In this document: positions 7,839-18,754 of the stretch, one piece after another
How the letters are laid out: the number at the start of each line of letters is the position of its first letter
Position numbering within the stretch: the first letter of the stretch is position 1
Origin: Microthrixaceae bacterium
GTDB taxonomy: Bacteria > Actinomycetota > Acidimicrobiia > Acidimicrobiales > Microtrichaceae
Direction: 5' to 3'
Assembly: GCA_023957975.1 (NCBI GenBank)
Contig: JAMLGM010000002.1
Span: 372,001-436,000, forward strand
DNA length: 64,000 nucleotides
Notes under the pieces: generated by a model
Database searches by the model: none
Seen by the model: the letters and a program-made list of their open reading frames with translations, nothing else
What the model was told of the DNA's origin: nothing
Made by a program: the position numbers and the translations under genes

Positions 7839-9641
7839 ATGACTTTTTCCACCGCGCTGGTGCGTTTCAGGTTTGCCCTGCAGGCGTTGTTCGACGCCAC
7901 CAGCTGGTTTGTGGCGATCATGGCGGCGACGTTGTTGCGCTACGACTTCGACCCGAGCCGCATCGACTTCGTGTCGGTGGCCCGTTTCGGGCTCGGCATC
8001 GGCCTGTTCCAGGTGGTGGTCGGCCGCTTCATCGGGCTCTACATCCACCGCTGGCGTTACGGCACCTTCGAAGAGGTCGCCGCCGCCATCCGTTCGGCGG
8101 CGATCGTCACCGTGGTTTCGACGCTGCTGAACCCGGTGTTCGACCGTCTGGTGCCGGTGTCGGTGCCGATCCTGGCCGGCCCGATCGCCCTGTGCGCGAT
8201 GTTCGGTGGCCGATCGGCGTGGCGCGTCATCCGCGACCGCACCCTTCGCCCCGATGCGGAGACCGCAAAGCGTGTCGTCGTGTTCGGCGCCGGCGAGGGC
8301 GGGGCCGGGCTGATCCGGTCGATGCTGAACAATCCCAACTCGCCCTATGTCCCGGTGGCGTTGTTGGACGACAGCCCCGACGTGCGCAACCTGTGGATCC
8401 GGTCGGTGCCCGTCGAGGGCGGCCGCGACGACCTCGCCGAGGTGGCGAAACGCCACGGGGCGACCGGGCTGGTGATCGCCATTCCGAGCGCGTCGGGCGA
8501 CCTGATTCGCGAGTTGGTGGCACGCGCCGACGAGGCACACCTGACCACGATGGTGCTTCCCCCGGTTGGTGAACTGTTGGGTCAGCTTCCGTCGGTGGGC
8601 GACGTTCGCCCCCTCACCGAGGCCGATCTGCTGGGCCGACGTGAGTTGAACACCGACATCGAGTCCGTGGCCGGCTACCTGACCGGCCGGCGGGTACTGG
8701 TGACCGGCGCCGGCGGATCGATCGGTTCGGAGTTGTGCCGCCAGATCGTGCGGTTCGCACCCGAGTCGCTCGTCATGTTGGACCGCGACGAGTCGGCGTT
8801 GCAGGCGGTGCAGGTGTCGATCGAGGGCCGCGGGCTGCTCGATTCGCGCAACCTCGTCGTGGCGTCGATCCGCGACCTCGACCGGATGATCGAGGTGTTC
8901 GAGGAGCACCAGCCCGACGTCGTGTTCCACGCCGCGGCGCTCAAGCACCTGTCCCTGCTCGAGATGCACCCCGAGGAGGGGTTCAAGACCAACGTGTTGG
9001 GCACCTACAACATGTTGGAAGTGGCGAAGCGCTTCGGGGTGTCGACCTTCGTCAACATCTCCACCGACAAGGCGGCCGACGCGTCCTCGGTGCTCGGGCG
9101 CACCAAACGCCTCGCCGAGCGTCTGACGGCCCATTACGCGGTCGGGTCGGATCAGTCGTATCTGAGCGTGCGCTTCGGCAACGTGCTGGGCAGCCGCGGT
9201 TCGGTGATCCCGCTGTTTCGTGCGCAGATCGCACGCGGCGGTCCGGTGACGGTTACCCACCCCGACGTCACCCGCTTCTTCATGACGATTGAGGAGGCCT
9301 GCCAGTTGGTCATCCAGGCGGGCGCGAGCTCGGCCTCGGGTGAGGTGCTGGTGCTCGATATGGGCGAACCGGTGAAGATCACCGATCTGGCGAATCGTCT
9401 GATCGCCGAGTCCGATCGCCCGATCGACATCGTGTACACCGGGCTGCGTCCGGGTGAGAAGCTGCACGAGGTGCTGTTCGGCCCCGACGAGGAGGCTCAG
9501 GCCCGCACCTCCGAGCACCCGCTGATTTCGCGGGTGCCGGTGCCGGCGCTTGACCCGGCGTTGTTGCACGATCACATCGCCGAGGCGGCCCTTCCGGTGC
9601 GCCCGGCCACCCCGGTCACCCCGGTCCGCGGCACCGAGTAA
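7839..9641 (+). CDS. PglF/CapD/FlaA1-type nucleotide-sugar 4,6-dehydratase, membrane-bound
   Basis: The enzyme is predicted to convert UDP-GlcNAc to the 4-keto-6-deoxy sugar, first step of bacillosamine-type sugar synthesis. The N-terminal 120 residues hold four membrane helices. A CoA-binding-like domain follows ('VVFGAGEGGAGLIRSM'), then the SDR dehydratase domain from about residue 285 with 'VTGAGGSIGSEL' and 'STDKAADASSVLGRTKR'. Leu replaces the Met usual before 'GxTK'. The ATG at 7839 follows GGGGAT; a TTG start at 7803 is possible. PglE-, PglD- and PglC-like genes are at 13645, 21239 and 23900. Confidence 0.88.
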   Translation: MTFSTALVRFRFALQALFDATSWFVAIMAATLLRYDFDPSRIDFVSVARFGLGIGLFQVVVGRFIGLYIHRWRYGTFEEVAAAIRSAAIVTVVSTLLNPVFDRLVPVSVPILAGPIALCAMFGGRSAWRVIRDRTLRPDAETAKRVVVFGAGEGGAGLIRSMLNNPNSPYVPVALLDDSPDVRNLWIRSVPVEGGRDDLAEVAKRHGATGLVIAIPSASGDLIRELVARADEAHLTTMVLPPVGELLGQLPSVGDVRPLTEADLLGRRELNTDIESVAGYLTGRRVLVTGAGGSIGSELCRQIVRFAPESLVMLDRDESALQAVQVSIEGRGLLDSRNLVVASIRDLDRMIEVFEEHQPDVVFHAAALKHLSLLEMHPEEGFKTNVLGTYNMLEVAKRFGVSTFVNISTDKAADASSVLGRTKRLAERLTAHYAVGSDQSYLSVRFGNVLGSRGSVIPLFRAQIARGGPVTVTHPDVTRFFMTIEEACQLVIQAGASSASGEVLVLDMGEPVKITDLANRLIAESDRPIDIVYTGLRPGEKLHEVLFGPDEEAQARTSEHPLISRVPVPALDPALLHDHIAEAALPVRPATPVTPVRGTE

Positions 9642-9815
9642 AAGCCCGCCTCCGAGTCGGTCGGGCGGCTCCGGGGGGCCTGCGCGTTATTGCAGAAGTG
9701 ACCCCTGGGGGCCAGATGGCGCCCAAAAACTACCCGCGTTCGGGCTGGGGTGGGCGTTCTGGCTGGGGGTGGTGCCGGGTGCCCAGGCGCGTACCGCTCG
9801 GGGTGCCTTAACGGC

Positions 9816-9864
9816 AAACTTCCTGCAGAAAGTGACACGTGGTGTCACTTTCTGCAGGAAGTTT
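9816..9864. terminator. Perfect 23-bp-arm hairpin, putative bidirectional terminator
   Basis: Two 23-base arms (starting AAACTTCCTGCAGAAAGTG) are perfect complements around a 3-base GTG loop. The hairpin lies between the convergent dehydratase and LAWTG-protein genes. A degenerate partial copy (TGCAGAAGTGACC) occurs about 125 bp upstream, so it may be a repetitive element rather than only a terminator. Otherwise 9642-9915 holds nothing recognisable. Confidence 0.6.
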
Positions 9865-9915
9865 GAGCGTTAGATGCCAGCGCTACCCGCTTGGCGCCAA
9901 GCGCGAGGCTCAGCC

Positions 9916-11040
9916 TCAGGAAGCGAGCTGGCGGCGGGACTTCAACAAGATGAGCGCACCGACCATCACGGCCGCGGCACCGATGCGCAACAGCACGCTG
10001 GTGGTCGAGCCGGTCCAGGCGAGGTTGCTGCCGCCGACTCCGCTACCAGCCGTGGTGCTCGGAGCCGAGGATGGGGTCGTGACCTCGTTGCCGTCGACAT
10101 CGCCGGCCTGGGTCGTGGTGGTCTGACCCGCTTGAGTCGTGGTCGTCTGGCCGGCCTGGGTGGTGGTGCTCGCCGCTGCGCCGCCCTCGGTGCAGATGGT
10201 GAAGCTGATCGGGTCGACGCTGTTGGCCTGGCCCCACGGGGCGTCGGGGAACTGGTCGGGAAGGTGGTGGGCTCGCACGCCGTCGATGGCGCTCGTAAGC
10301 GTGACCGACCCGAGCGGTCCGATCCATTCGGCGTTGGCGATCATGTCTGCGAGGTCTTCGGTGGGTGCCGAGCGGGCCACGACCGTGCTGCCGGAAAGGA
10401 ACTCGATTTCCCAGATCTCGGAGGTCTGGGTCTGGGTGACTCGACCGGGGTAGCTGTCTCGCGAGACGGCCTCGATGATGTTCCAGGTGCCTGCCGCCAG
10501 GCTGATCGGTTCGATGCCCGTGTATTCGACCTTGGGGTTGTAGCCGTCCCAGTCGATCAGGCGGGTGCCGTCGAAATGGATGGTGATCGGGTCGGTGCCG
10601 CACTCGCCGACGGTCGGCGTCGTGGTGGTCGTGCCGCCGCCGCCGATGGTGATGTCGACGCTGAGCGGCCCGTTACAGGCGGGGTCGTTCGCTTGGATGC
10701 GCGCCGGGCCGGCGGGGGCATCGGCAGGGATGGTCACCGAGGTGGAGAAGCTGCCGCTCGCGTTCGTGACGACGTTGCCGAGCAGGTAGACGTTCGACCC
10801 GATGACGAGTTGGATGGACACGGTGCTGTTCGGCGCGGTGGAGCCGCTGACGGTGATCGTGTCGCCGGGGTTGGGAGACGGGTTGCTGACCGACAGGCTG
10901 GCCGCAACGTATTCCGAACAGCTGGTGGTGGCGGTGCCGCCCTGGGCCGCGACGGGGCCGGCGGGGATCAGCCCGGCACCGAGAGCGACAACGATTGCAG
11001 AGGCCGAAAGGGCTGCAGTTGTGCGCTTTTTGGCGTTCAT
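9916..11040 (-). CDS. LAxTG-type sortase-anchored surface protein
   Basis: The 374-residue exported protein has a Sec signal (basic start, hydrophobic core, 'VAAQGG' cleavage region). An Ig-like repeat with 'PGDTITVSGSTAPNS' follows, then three copies of 'TTTQAGQ' as a low-complexity stalk. The C-terminus is a classical sorting signal: 'LAWTG', a hydrophobic helix and a final 'KSRRQLAS'. LAxTG is the signal used by class E sortases in Actinobacteria (established knowledge). The sortase gene is not in this window. A ligand is not evident. Confidence 0.85.
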   Translation of the reverse strand: MNAKKRTTAALSASAIVVALGAGLIPAGPVAAQGGTATTSCSEYVAASLSVSNPSPNPGDTITVSGSTAPNSTVSIQLVIGSNVYLLGNVVTNASGSFSTSVTIPADAPAGPARIQANDPACNGPLSVDITIGGGGTTTTTPTVGECGTDPITIHFDGTRLIDWDGYNPKVEYTGIEPISLAAGTWNIIEAVSRDSYPGRVTQTQTSEIWEIEFLSGSTVVARSAPTEDLADMIANAEWIGPLGSVTLTSAIDGVRAHHLPDQFPDAPWGQANSVDPISFTICTEGGAAASTTTQAGQTTTTQAGQTTTTQAGDVDGNEVTTPSSAPSTTAGSGVGGSNLAWTGSTTSVLLRIGAAAVMVGALILLKSRRQLAS

Positions 11041-11066
11041 GTGGACTCCCTTGTGGTTCCCGCCGC

Positions 11067-11084
11067 CGGCATTTTCGAATGCCG
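11067..11084. other. UUCG-type tetraloop hairpin in 5' leader
   Basis: CGGCATT-TTCG-AATGCCG forms a 7-bp stem with a four-base TTCG loop (CGAA on the transcribed strand), 27 bases upstream of the minus-strand ATG. It may stabilise the mRNA leader of the surface-protein gene. Confidence 0.4.
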
Positions 11085-11221
11085 AACAGCCCCGTCGGGT
11101 GAGCGATGAACTCTCATGCTATCCCGACGTATTCGACTTAGAGTCTGAACGACTCGGAGGTTCGGGTCAAGGCTGGGGGCTAGGTGAAATGGCCCGTTCT
11201 CGAACCGCGGTGTGGGGCGGT

Positions 11222-13644
11222 TCATCTGAGTGCTGCCGACAGGCGGTGCTCGCCGAGGTCTTCGACCGTGGTTGTCGCCTCGGTTTCGAGGACGTCGAGC
11301 CCGTCGGCCGGCCGGAACGATCCGTCGGTGCTGGTGATGGTGACGTTCGTCGAGCCGGGATTCAGGGTGGGTTGGGCCGCGATGAACAGGTCATACGCGC
11401 GTGCGGGTTGCAGGCGGCCATTCAGTTCGAATCGCACGGTGCGCTCGCCGCCGGCGGGGACGTCGACGCGCACGGTGTGGCGCCACCCGCGCCCCTCGAC
11501 GAGCGGCATGGCGCCGACCTCCGCGTTGTCGACGCTCACCCCTTTCAACCCGAGGGGAGTGATGACGGCGAGGTCGGTGCGGTTCGTTCCCCACGGGGCT
11601 CCGAATCCGTTGCCGATGACGACGTCGGGAAGCCCGGTGGCCGGGGCGGTGTTGCGCAGCGTGACGGTGACGGTGGCGGTGACCTCGCCGGTGGCCGGGT
11701 TCCACAGCACCCGGTAGTCGTTGTCTCGGGTGAGGTAGGCGTCGATCTTTGAGGGGTTGGCGTTGCGATTCACGACGGCGAGGTAGTCGGTGGCGGTGTC
11801 GTCGAAGGTGTTGCTCAGCCCGGTGAGGTCCATGAGCGGCTGGTCGTCGTCGTGGAACGAGATCATGCGGAGGCGTCCGGCGTGCACGAGGGGAGAGAAG
11901 GTGTCGCCGATGCTTCGGGGGCCGGGCAGGGTGGAGCTCTGGAAGCGTTCGAAGACGGTTTCGATGAATTCGGTGACGGCGTCGTCGCCCTCGGAGTCGG
12001 TGCCGTAGTCGGCGAACTGGTCTTTGGTGAGGAAGCCGACCACGTCGCCGGAGCCGATGGTGCGGCCGAGCCCGGGGGCCTCGACGGGGCCGGTGATGGC
12101 GAGCAGCGCGGACACGACGTGGGGGTCGGCGTACAGGACGCCGTCGACGCTGCGCCCCGTGGCGGCGGTGAACAGGCGCGACGACATCTGTGCGACGAAG
12201 GAGAAGTCGAGCGATCCGCTCCAGTTCTGGGGGTAGCGGGCGGGCTGCAACCCGACCATGCTTTCGGGCACGTTGCCGTCGTCGGCGACCGCTGCGTCGA
12301 GCTGGGGTTGTGAGAGTTCTGAGGGGCGACCGACTTCGGTGAGGTTGACGGCGCCGTCGGCGATGGTGAGTTCGGCCCAGTTGCCGAGGTGTCCGCCGAG
12401 GTCGCGCAACTCCGCCGGGTTGCCCAACAACACGAGGTAGCGGCGTTCGCCTCCGGCGCCGAGCAGGGCGGGGGCGTGGTCGAGGGCGATGCGGGCGACC
12501 CGGGTCTGTCCGCCGTAGTCGGTGACTTTGTCGTCGAGTTCGTCGACCCGGGTGGCGAGCGGGGGCAACAGCCATTCGCGGGTGAGGCCATCGATGGTGT
12601 CGCCCGCGGCGTTGAGGGCGTCGTCGGCCCGTGCGACCGGCCCGCTGATCGATTCGAGGACGGCGAGGTCGACGCCGCCTCCGTCGCGGCGGATGGCGTC
12701 GTAGTCGACACTCGAGGTGAGTTCTGCGGCCGCGGCGCTGAGGTCGGCGCCGGCGCTGGAGACCTGTTCGACCACGGCCATGTTCTGGGCGGCGATGGGG
12801 ATGAGGCGCGCCGGCGACAACAGGATCGATCCGCCGGATTCGACGCTGGCGAACCCGGCCTGGGCGCGGGTGAACCCGTCGGTTGCGGCCTCGGTGTCGC
12901 CGTCGGATGCGGCGTCGACGGCGTTGCGGAGGTCGGTGGCGGAGGTGCGAAGCGTCGACACCGAGGTGGCGGCGCGGATGCCGGCCATGATGAACCCGGC
13001 GATGAAGATGACGGCGATGGCGGCGATGCCTCGACGGACGTTGCGGCGTGCGGCGCGGCTGCTGATCTTGTACCCAGACCACATCAGCGGCACCACCGCG
13101 AGGGTGCCCAGGATGACGGTGGACCCGAGGAACGGTCCGGGGCCGAGGCGAAGCGCGGCGAGCGAGATGGCCGCGCCGAGGGTGGCGCCGACGAGTCGGT
13201 TGCGGAAGTCCTTCCACGCCGCGTACCCGGCGCCGGCGAGGGCGGCGATGCCGAGGATCTGGCCGAGGCCGACGCCGAAGATGGCGACGATGCCGGCGCC
13301 GAACACGAGCGACCATCGTCGCGACCTCGATCCGGCGAGGGTGACCGCGGCGACGAACGCGGCCCGATAGATGGCGTCGACGATGTCGTGGCCGGTGGCG
13401 GCGCCGGGGCTGAGCGCTCCGAGCACGGCGCCGAGCACCAGCAGTGCGATGAGCGCCTGAAGTTCGCCTTGGGTGAGGCGTGACCGACGTCGGCGATGGG
13501 TGCTGGTGCGCCTCGACCGTTCGGGCGGTCCCGTAGGTGGCGGAGGCGGCGCTGGCGGCGCTGGCGGCGCGGCGGGTGAGTCGGCGGCGGGTGAGGCCGC
13601 AGCGGCCGAGGCCGTGAAGGGCGCGTCGGTCGTGGGGTCGGTGG

Positions 13645-13648
<4 letters not shown>
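11222..13648 (-). CDS. DUF4012 domain-containing membrane-anchored protein
   Basis: The 808-residue protein has a Pro/Ala-rich cytoplasmic N-terminus, a basic patch ('HRRRRSRL'), several hydrophobic helices in the first 230 residues, and a long extracytoplasmic region that matches the DUF4012 family of actinobacterial polysaccharide loci ('YLVLLGNPAELRDLGGHLGNW', 'GVLYADPHVVSALL'). Molecular activity is unknown. The start at 13648 overlaps the stop of the DegT aminotransferase gene by four bases (ATGA), so it belongs to the operon 17825 to 11222. Confidence 0.85.
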
Positions 13649-14813
<1,165 letters not shown>

Positions 14814-14817
<4 letters not shown>

Positions 14818-16040
14818 GCGGGCCTCGTTGTGTCGTCTGCCCTGGTCACCGCCGGCCGGCCGGGCAGGAGTTCACGATACGCCGCAAGGGTGACACTCAC
14901 GACGTTGCGCTGGTCGAAGTGGGTGGCGGCGCGTTCGATGGCGGCGGCGCTCATGGTGTGGCGCAGGGGCGGATCGGTGCACAGGTCGACGATGGCTTGT
15001 GCGGCGGCGTCGGCGTCGCGAACCGGGATGAGGCGTCCGGTGACTCCGTCGTCGACGACCTGGCGACACCCGCGAATGTCGGTGGCGATGATCGGAAGTC
15101 CGCTCGCTGCGGCTTCCATGGCCGAGCGGGGAAAGCCTTCGCGGTATGACAACAGCACGTACACATCGAGGGCGCGGTAGAGGCGTTCGACGTCGTCGCG
15201 CATGCCGAGGAACCGCACGCCGTCGGCTTCGGCTTGGGCGATGGTGGCGGCGTCGAGGGCGTCGGCCTTGTCGGGTTCGTGCGGGCCGACGATCAGCAGC
15301 ACCGCGTTTGGCACCTCGGCTCGCACGCGTTGCCAGGCGGCGATGAGTTCGCGGTAGCCCTTTTCTTCCACGAGACGCCCGACCGCGCCGACGACGACGG
15401 CGCCATCGGCGATGTCGAGTTCGTGGCGAACGGCGGCTCGGTCCTCGGGGGTCGGGGGGCCGAAGCGGTCGAGGTCGATGCCGTTGCCGAGCAGGCGGAT
15501 GCGGCGTTCGGGGATGCGAAGGGATCGCAGCGTGGCGATGTCTTCGACGTTCTGGACGAGTTCTCGATCCGAACAGATGGCGGCGATGCGTTCGGCTCCG
15601 TAGACGGCGACCCGGCGCACGAGGCGATCCTCCGGGGTGGCGTAGAGGCCGTGCACCGTGTTGATGATGACGGGGACTCGGGCGATCTTGGCGGCGATGC
15701 GTCCGTACACGCCGGTCTTGGGGTTGTGGGTGTGGACGATGTCGGGGCGCAGGGTGCGGAATTGGCGCACGAGTTCGCGCAGGGCCCGAACGTCGGCGAA
15801 CAGGTCCATCGACCGGGTGGCGTTGTCGAGGGCGACGTGGCGGATGCCGCGGGCCTCGACGGCGGGCACGAAGGGGCCGGGGGCCGACATGGCGATGACC
15901 TCGTAGCCCGCCTGGGCGAAGGCAGAGAGTTGAGGGCCGAGGAGGAGTTCGAGACTGATGTCGGCGGTGGTGAGGTGGATGAGGCGCGGGCGCGATCCCG
16001 ACGTCGTTGAGGCTTGCGCGCTGGAGGTCGGCGCGCTCAC
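14814..16040 (-). CDS. Glycosyltransferase family 4
   Basis: This retaining GT-B enzyme of 408 residues is predicted to transfer a sugar from a nucleotide donor to a lipid-linked acceptor. The N-domain has 'HTHNPKTGVYGRIAAKIARVP', seen in PglA/WbnE-type GT4. The C-domain has 'VGAVGRLVEEKGYRELI' and the E-x7-E region 'SYREGFPRSAMEAAASGLP'. The start and end overlap its operon neighbours by four bases. Donor and acceptor cannot be read from sequence. Confidence 0.88.
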
Positions 16041-16882
16041 CGGTTCTTGCCCCGATAGCGGATGGTGTTGATGCGTCGGCGCAGCGCGTCCTCGAATCCG
16101 AGGCCGCCGTCGAATTTGGCGTGGGCGTCGCGTTCGTCATCGGCGGCCTGGATGGGGGATCGCGACAGTTGGTGCAGGTCCGCGGTGGCGCTATTGGCGC
16201 GGGTGCCGGCGAGCACGGCGGAGTCGAAGCGTTCGCGCACGGCCGAGTCGGCGGCGGGCGAGGGCGGCAGCGCCTTGGGGTAGGCGAAGTGGCGTGGGGC
16301 TGCGCCGAGGTGGTCGCCGATGAGGTCGATGCTGCGGTCGAGCTCCTCGGCGATTGCGCTGGGTGCGAGGCGGTCGAGCAGCACGTGGGTGTGGGTGTGG
16401 CTGGCGATGGTGGCGACGCCGGTGGCGGCGAGTTCCTCGACCCCCGACCAGCTCAGCGCCTGCTCGCCGTCGGGGAGGGGTTGGGCGCCTTCGGTGTAGG
16501 CGGTGGTGAGGTAGAAGGTGGCGGGTGCGTCGTGGGCGACGAGGATCGGGGCGACCACGTCGAGCCAATCGGCGGTGCCGTCGTCGAAGGTCAACACGAC
16601 GCCCGGTTCGAGGGCGGAATTGCCGCCCGCTTCGGCGGCTTCGGTGAGTTCGGCGACGGCCTGATCGAGGGAGATGATCCGACGGTTGTCGCTCAGCCAC
16701 GCGATCTGGTCGGTGAACACGGCCGGGTCGAGGTTCATCTGGCCGCCGCCAGCGGCGCCGACGCGGTGGTAGATGGCGATGACGATGCCGCGCTCGGGCG
16801 GGGAGAGCCGATCGGCGAGATGTGCGGTGGCTTTGAGGGCGCGCCGGGGCAACGATGTCTTGGGAAGCGACCGTTCCCCCAT
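16037..16882 (-). CDS. Polysaccharide deacetylase (NodB-homology)
   Basis: This is a carbohydrate esterase 4 protein of 281 residues. The NodB metal-binding motif begins 'LTFDDGTADW' and continues with 'ASHTHTHVLLDRL' (HxxxH-type); 'FAYPKALPP' is the later RxxPY-like block. No clear signal peptide is seen, but 'RALKATAHLADRL' may associate with the membrane. The ATG at 16882 lies one base after the epimerase stop. Likely role: N- or O-deacetylation of the glycan made by this operon. Confidence 0.85.
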   Translation of the reverse strand: MGERSLPKTSLPRRALKATAHLADRLSPPERGIVIAIYHRVGAAGGGQMNLDPAVFTDQIAWLSDNRRIISLDQAVAELTEAAEAGGNSALEPGVVLTFDDGTADWLDVVAPILVAHDAPATFYLTTAYTEGAQPLPDGEQALSWSGVEELAATGVATIASHTHTHVLLDRLAPSAIAEELDRSIDLIGDHLGAAPRHFAYPKALPPSPAADSAVRERFDSAVLAGTRANSATADLHQLSRSPIQAADDERDAHAKFDGGLGFEDALRRRINTIRYRGKNR

Positions 16883-16883
16883 G

Positions 16884-17825
16884 TCAGGCGAGGGTGCGGA
16901 ACCACTCCACGGTGCGGGTGAGTCCGGTGGCGAGGTCGACGGGTTCGATGTCTGGGAACAGGGCTCGGAGGCGGTCGTTGGCGGCCTGGGAGTGGGGGAC
17001 GTCGCCGGTGCGCGAGGGTTGGAAGTCGACGGCGAGGTCGGTGCCGAGTTCACCTTTCAACAGTTCGATGACCTCGAGCAGGTTGGTGCGCGAGCCGAAC
17101 GCGAGGTTGACCGGTTCGGGCGAGGAAACCCGCCGCAGGACGGCATCGGTGATGACCGAGGCGACGGTGTCGACGTAGGTGAAGTCGCGCGACTGGGTGC
17201 CGTCGCCGTGCACCGGAAGGGGGCGACCGGCGAGGGCGGCGTCGACGAAGGCCGGGATGACCGCGGCGTACGCGTGGCCGGCGGCTTGGAGGGGGCCGAA
17301 CACGTTGAAGAAGCGGAAGGCCAACGTCGCCATGCCGTAGCTCGACCCGTAGGCGAGGGCGTAGGCCTCGGTGGCGAGTTTGGAGGCGGCGTAGGGGCTG
17401 AGTGGCCGGGTGGCGAGGTCTTCGTGTTTGGGCAGTTCGGGGTTGGAGCCGTACACCGAGGAGGACGAGGCGACGATGACCTGCACGTCGCCGGCGCGGC
17501 GGGCGGCTTCGAGCACGTTGAGGGTGCCGGTGGCGTTTGCGTGATGGGAGGCAACCGGGTCTTTCACCGAGCGGGGCACCGACGGGCGAGCGGCGAGGTG
17601 TACCACGGCGGAGGCCCCGGCGATAGCGGCGTCGAGTTCGTCGGGGTTCAAGATGTCGCCCTCAACCAGGCGCACGACGGAGGTGTCGAGGCCGTCGAGG
17701 TTGGTGCGGAACCCGGTGGAGAGATTGTCGAAGGCGACGACCTCGGTGATCTCGTCGGTGTTCGACATGATCCGGGCGAGATTCGCCCCGATGAATCCGG
17801 CACCGCCGGTGATGACTACCTTCAC
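16884..17825 (-). CDS. NAD-dependent epimerase/dehydratase (GalE-like extended SDR)
   Basis: The 313-residue protein has the N-terminal nucleotide-binding motif 'VVITGGAGFIGANLAR', 'VVHLAARPSVPRS', the Ser and Tyr-x3-Lys catalytic set ('SSSSVYGS', 'SPYAASKLATEAYA') and 'FNVFGP'. It probably interconverts a UDP-hexose C4 epimer for the glycan. The GTG at 17825 is preceded by GGAGAA; the longer open frame upstream does not resemble the family and includes part of the toxin relic. It is the first gene of the 17825-11222 operon. Confidence 0.87.
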   Translation of the reverse strand: MKVVITGGAGFIGANLARIMSNTDEITEVVAFDNLSTGFRTNLDGLDTSVVRLVEGDILNPDELDAAIAGASAVVHLAARPSVPRSVKDPVASHHANATGTLNVLEAARRAGDVQVIVASSSSVYGSNPELPKHEDLATRPLSPYAASKLATEAYALAYGSSYGMATLAFRFFNVFGPLQAAGHAYAAVIPAFVDAALAGRPLPVHGDGTQSRDFTYVDTVASVITDAVLRRVSSPEPVNLAFGSRTNLLEVIELLKGELGTDLAVDFQPSRTGDVPHSQAANDRLRALFPDIEPVDLATGLTRTVEWFRTLA

Positions 17826-17954
17826 GTGTTCTCCGATGATCGTGTTGGCGGGCGTGGTGGTCAGGGGCGAAGGTGCGCCGCTCTGCTGTTCGCTACCCAC
17901 CGATTCAGCCTCGTCAGTATGCCAGCATGCGCCGGAATCGGGCATGTGGGTGGT

Positions 17955-18023
17955 TCACCCAGTGCCGATGCCCAGCACGTTCTCATCGAAGTAGTACCGA
18001 AGCTTTCCGCGCCGCGCAGCCAT
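17955..18023 (-). pseudogene. Truncated PIN-like (DUF5615-type) toxin start
   Basis: Directly after the DUF433 gene an ATG opens a 22-codon frame, 'MAARRGKLRYYFDENVLGIG', then TGA. 'FYFDENVLG' is the N-terminal strand with the first acidic residue of the PIN-like toxins that normally follow DUF433 antitoxins. Nothing downstream continues the fold in any frame I checked. The toxin has been cut off at its 5' end. Confidence 0.55.
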
Positions 18024-18025
18024 TG

Positions 18026-18697
18026 CTATGCGGCCTCGTAGCGCAGGGCATCTTCGACTTCAGAGACCGTGAGGTCGAACGTGTCGGCTATTGCCTCGAT
18101 CTCTTCGCCGGTCTTGAACTGTTCGAAGATAACTTCGGTCCTGACTCCTCGCACCGCCGGAGATCCGCTGTTCCTGTACGGATCGATGGTGACCGACGCA
18201 GACGTCGCCAATGGGCGGATCAATACGGCCGTGTTGTCCCGATCGGGGTCGAATTCCGTGGTCGAATAAAAGGTCTGTGCTCCGGTAGACAGCTTGAGCT
18301 GGCCACTCGCGACGACGACAAGACTCAGACGATGATCGAGCCCGACCTCCTCTTGCACCTTAAGCACGAGATCTCGACCGTCAGTGAACGGCCGAGCGTG
18401 GGCGAGCGGGTACTTCGTTTGGAATCTCTGCCGGAGGAGTGCGACCGCGGGTCGCATCTGCTGCATCGAGACTCCTGCATTGCGGAACTCCGAGAGGTAT
18501 CGGGTTTCGACGAACTCACCCCAGGTGACGTATGGGCTGTCGGTCGGGTGCTCACGGACGACCGGTGCGTACTGTTTGCCGCCGCGGGTGTAGCCGTCGA
18601 TCCACCGCTTTGAGGTGCCTGCGCGAAGATGGAGGAGCCGATCGACTTCGCCGTACCCGTAGGTTGGACGGTCGAGGAGATCCACGGTGTTGGGCAT
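18026..18697 (-). CDS. DUF433 domain antitoxin-like protein with N-terminal HTH
   Basis: The 223-residue protein has a MerR-like N-terminal segment ('YGYGEVDRLLHLRAGTSKRWIDGY') and a C-terminal DUF433 domain from about residue 165 ('RGVRTEVIFEQFKTGEEIEAIADTFDLTVSEVEDALRYE'), split here only for mention. DUF433 proteins are the antitoxins of VapBC45-like pairs. Its partner toxin should overlap the 3' end, and only a 22-codon remnant is present. It may survive as an orphan regulator. It is divergent from the gene at 18755. Confidence 0.75.
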   Translation of the reverse strand: MPNTVDLLDRPTYGYGEVDRLLHLRAGTSKRWIDGYTRGGKQYAPVVREHPTDSPYVTWGEFVETRYLSEFRNAGVSMQQMRPAVALLRQRFQTKYPLAHARPFTDGRDLVLKVQEEVGLDHRLSLVVVASGQLKLSTGAQTFYSTTEFDPDRDNTAVLIRPLATSASVTIDPYRNSGSPAVRGVRTEVIFEQFKTGEEIEAIADTFDLTVSEVEDALRYEAA

Positions 18698-18754
18698 GGC
18701 CTCATCGTAACGGCGAGGCCTGACACTCACGCCGGTGATGCGTAACGTCGCGGT

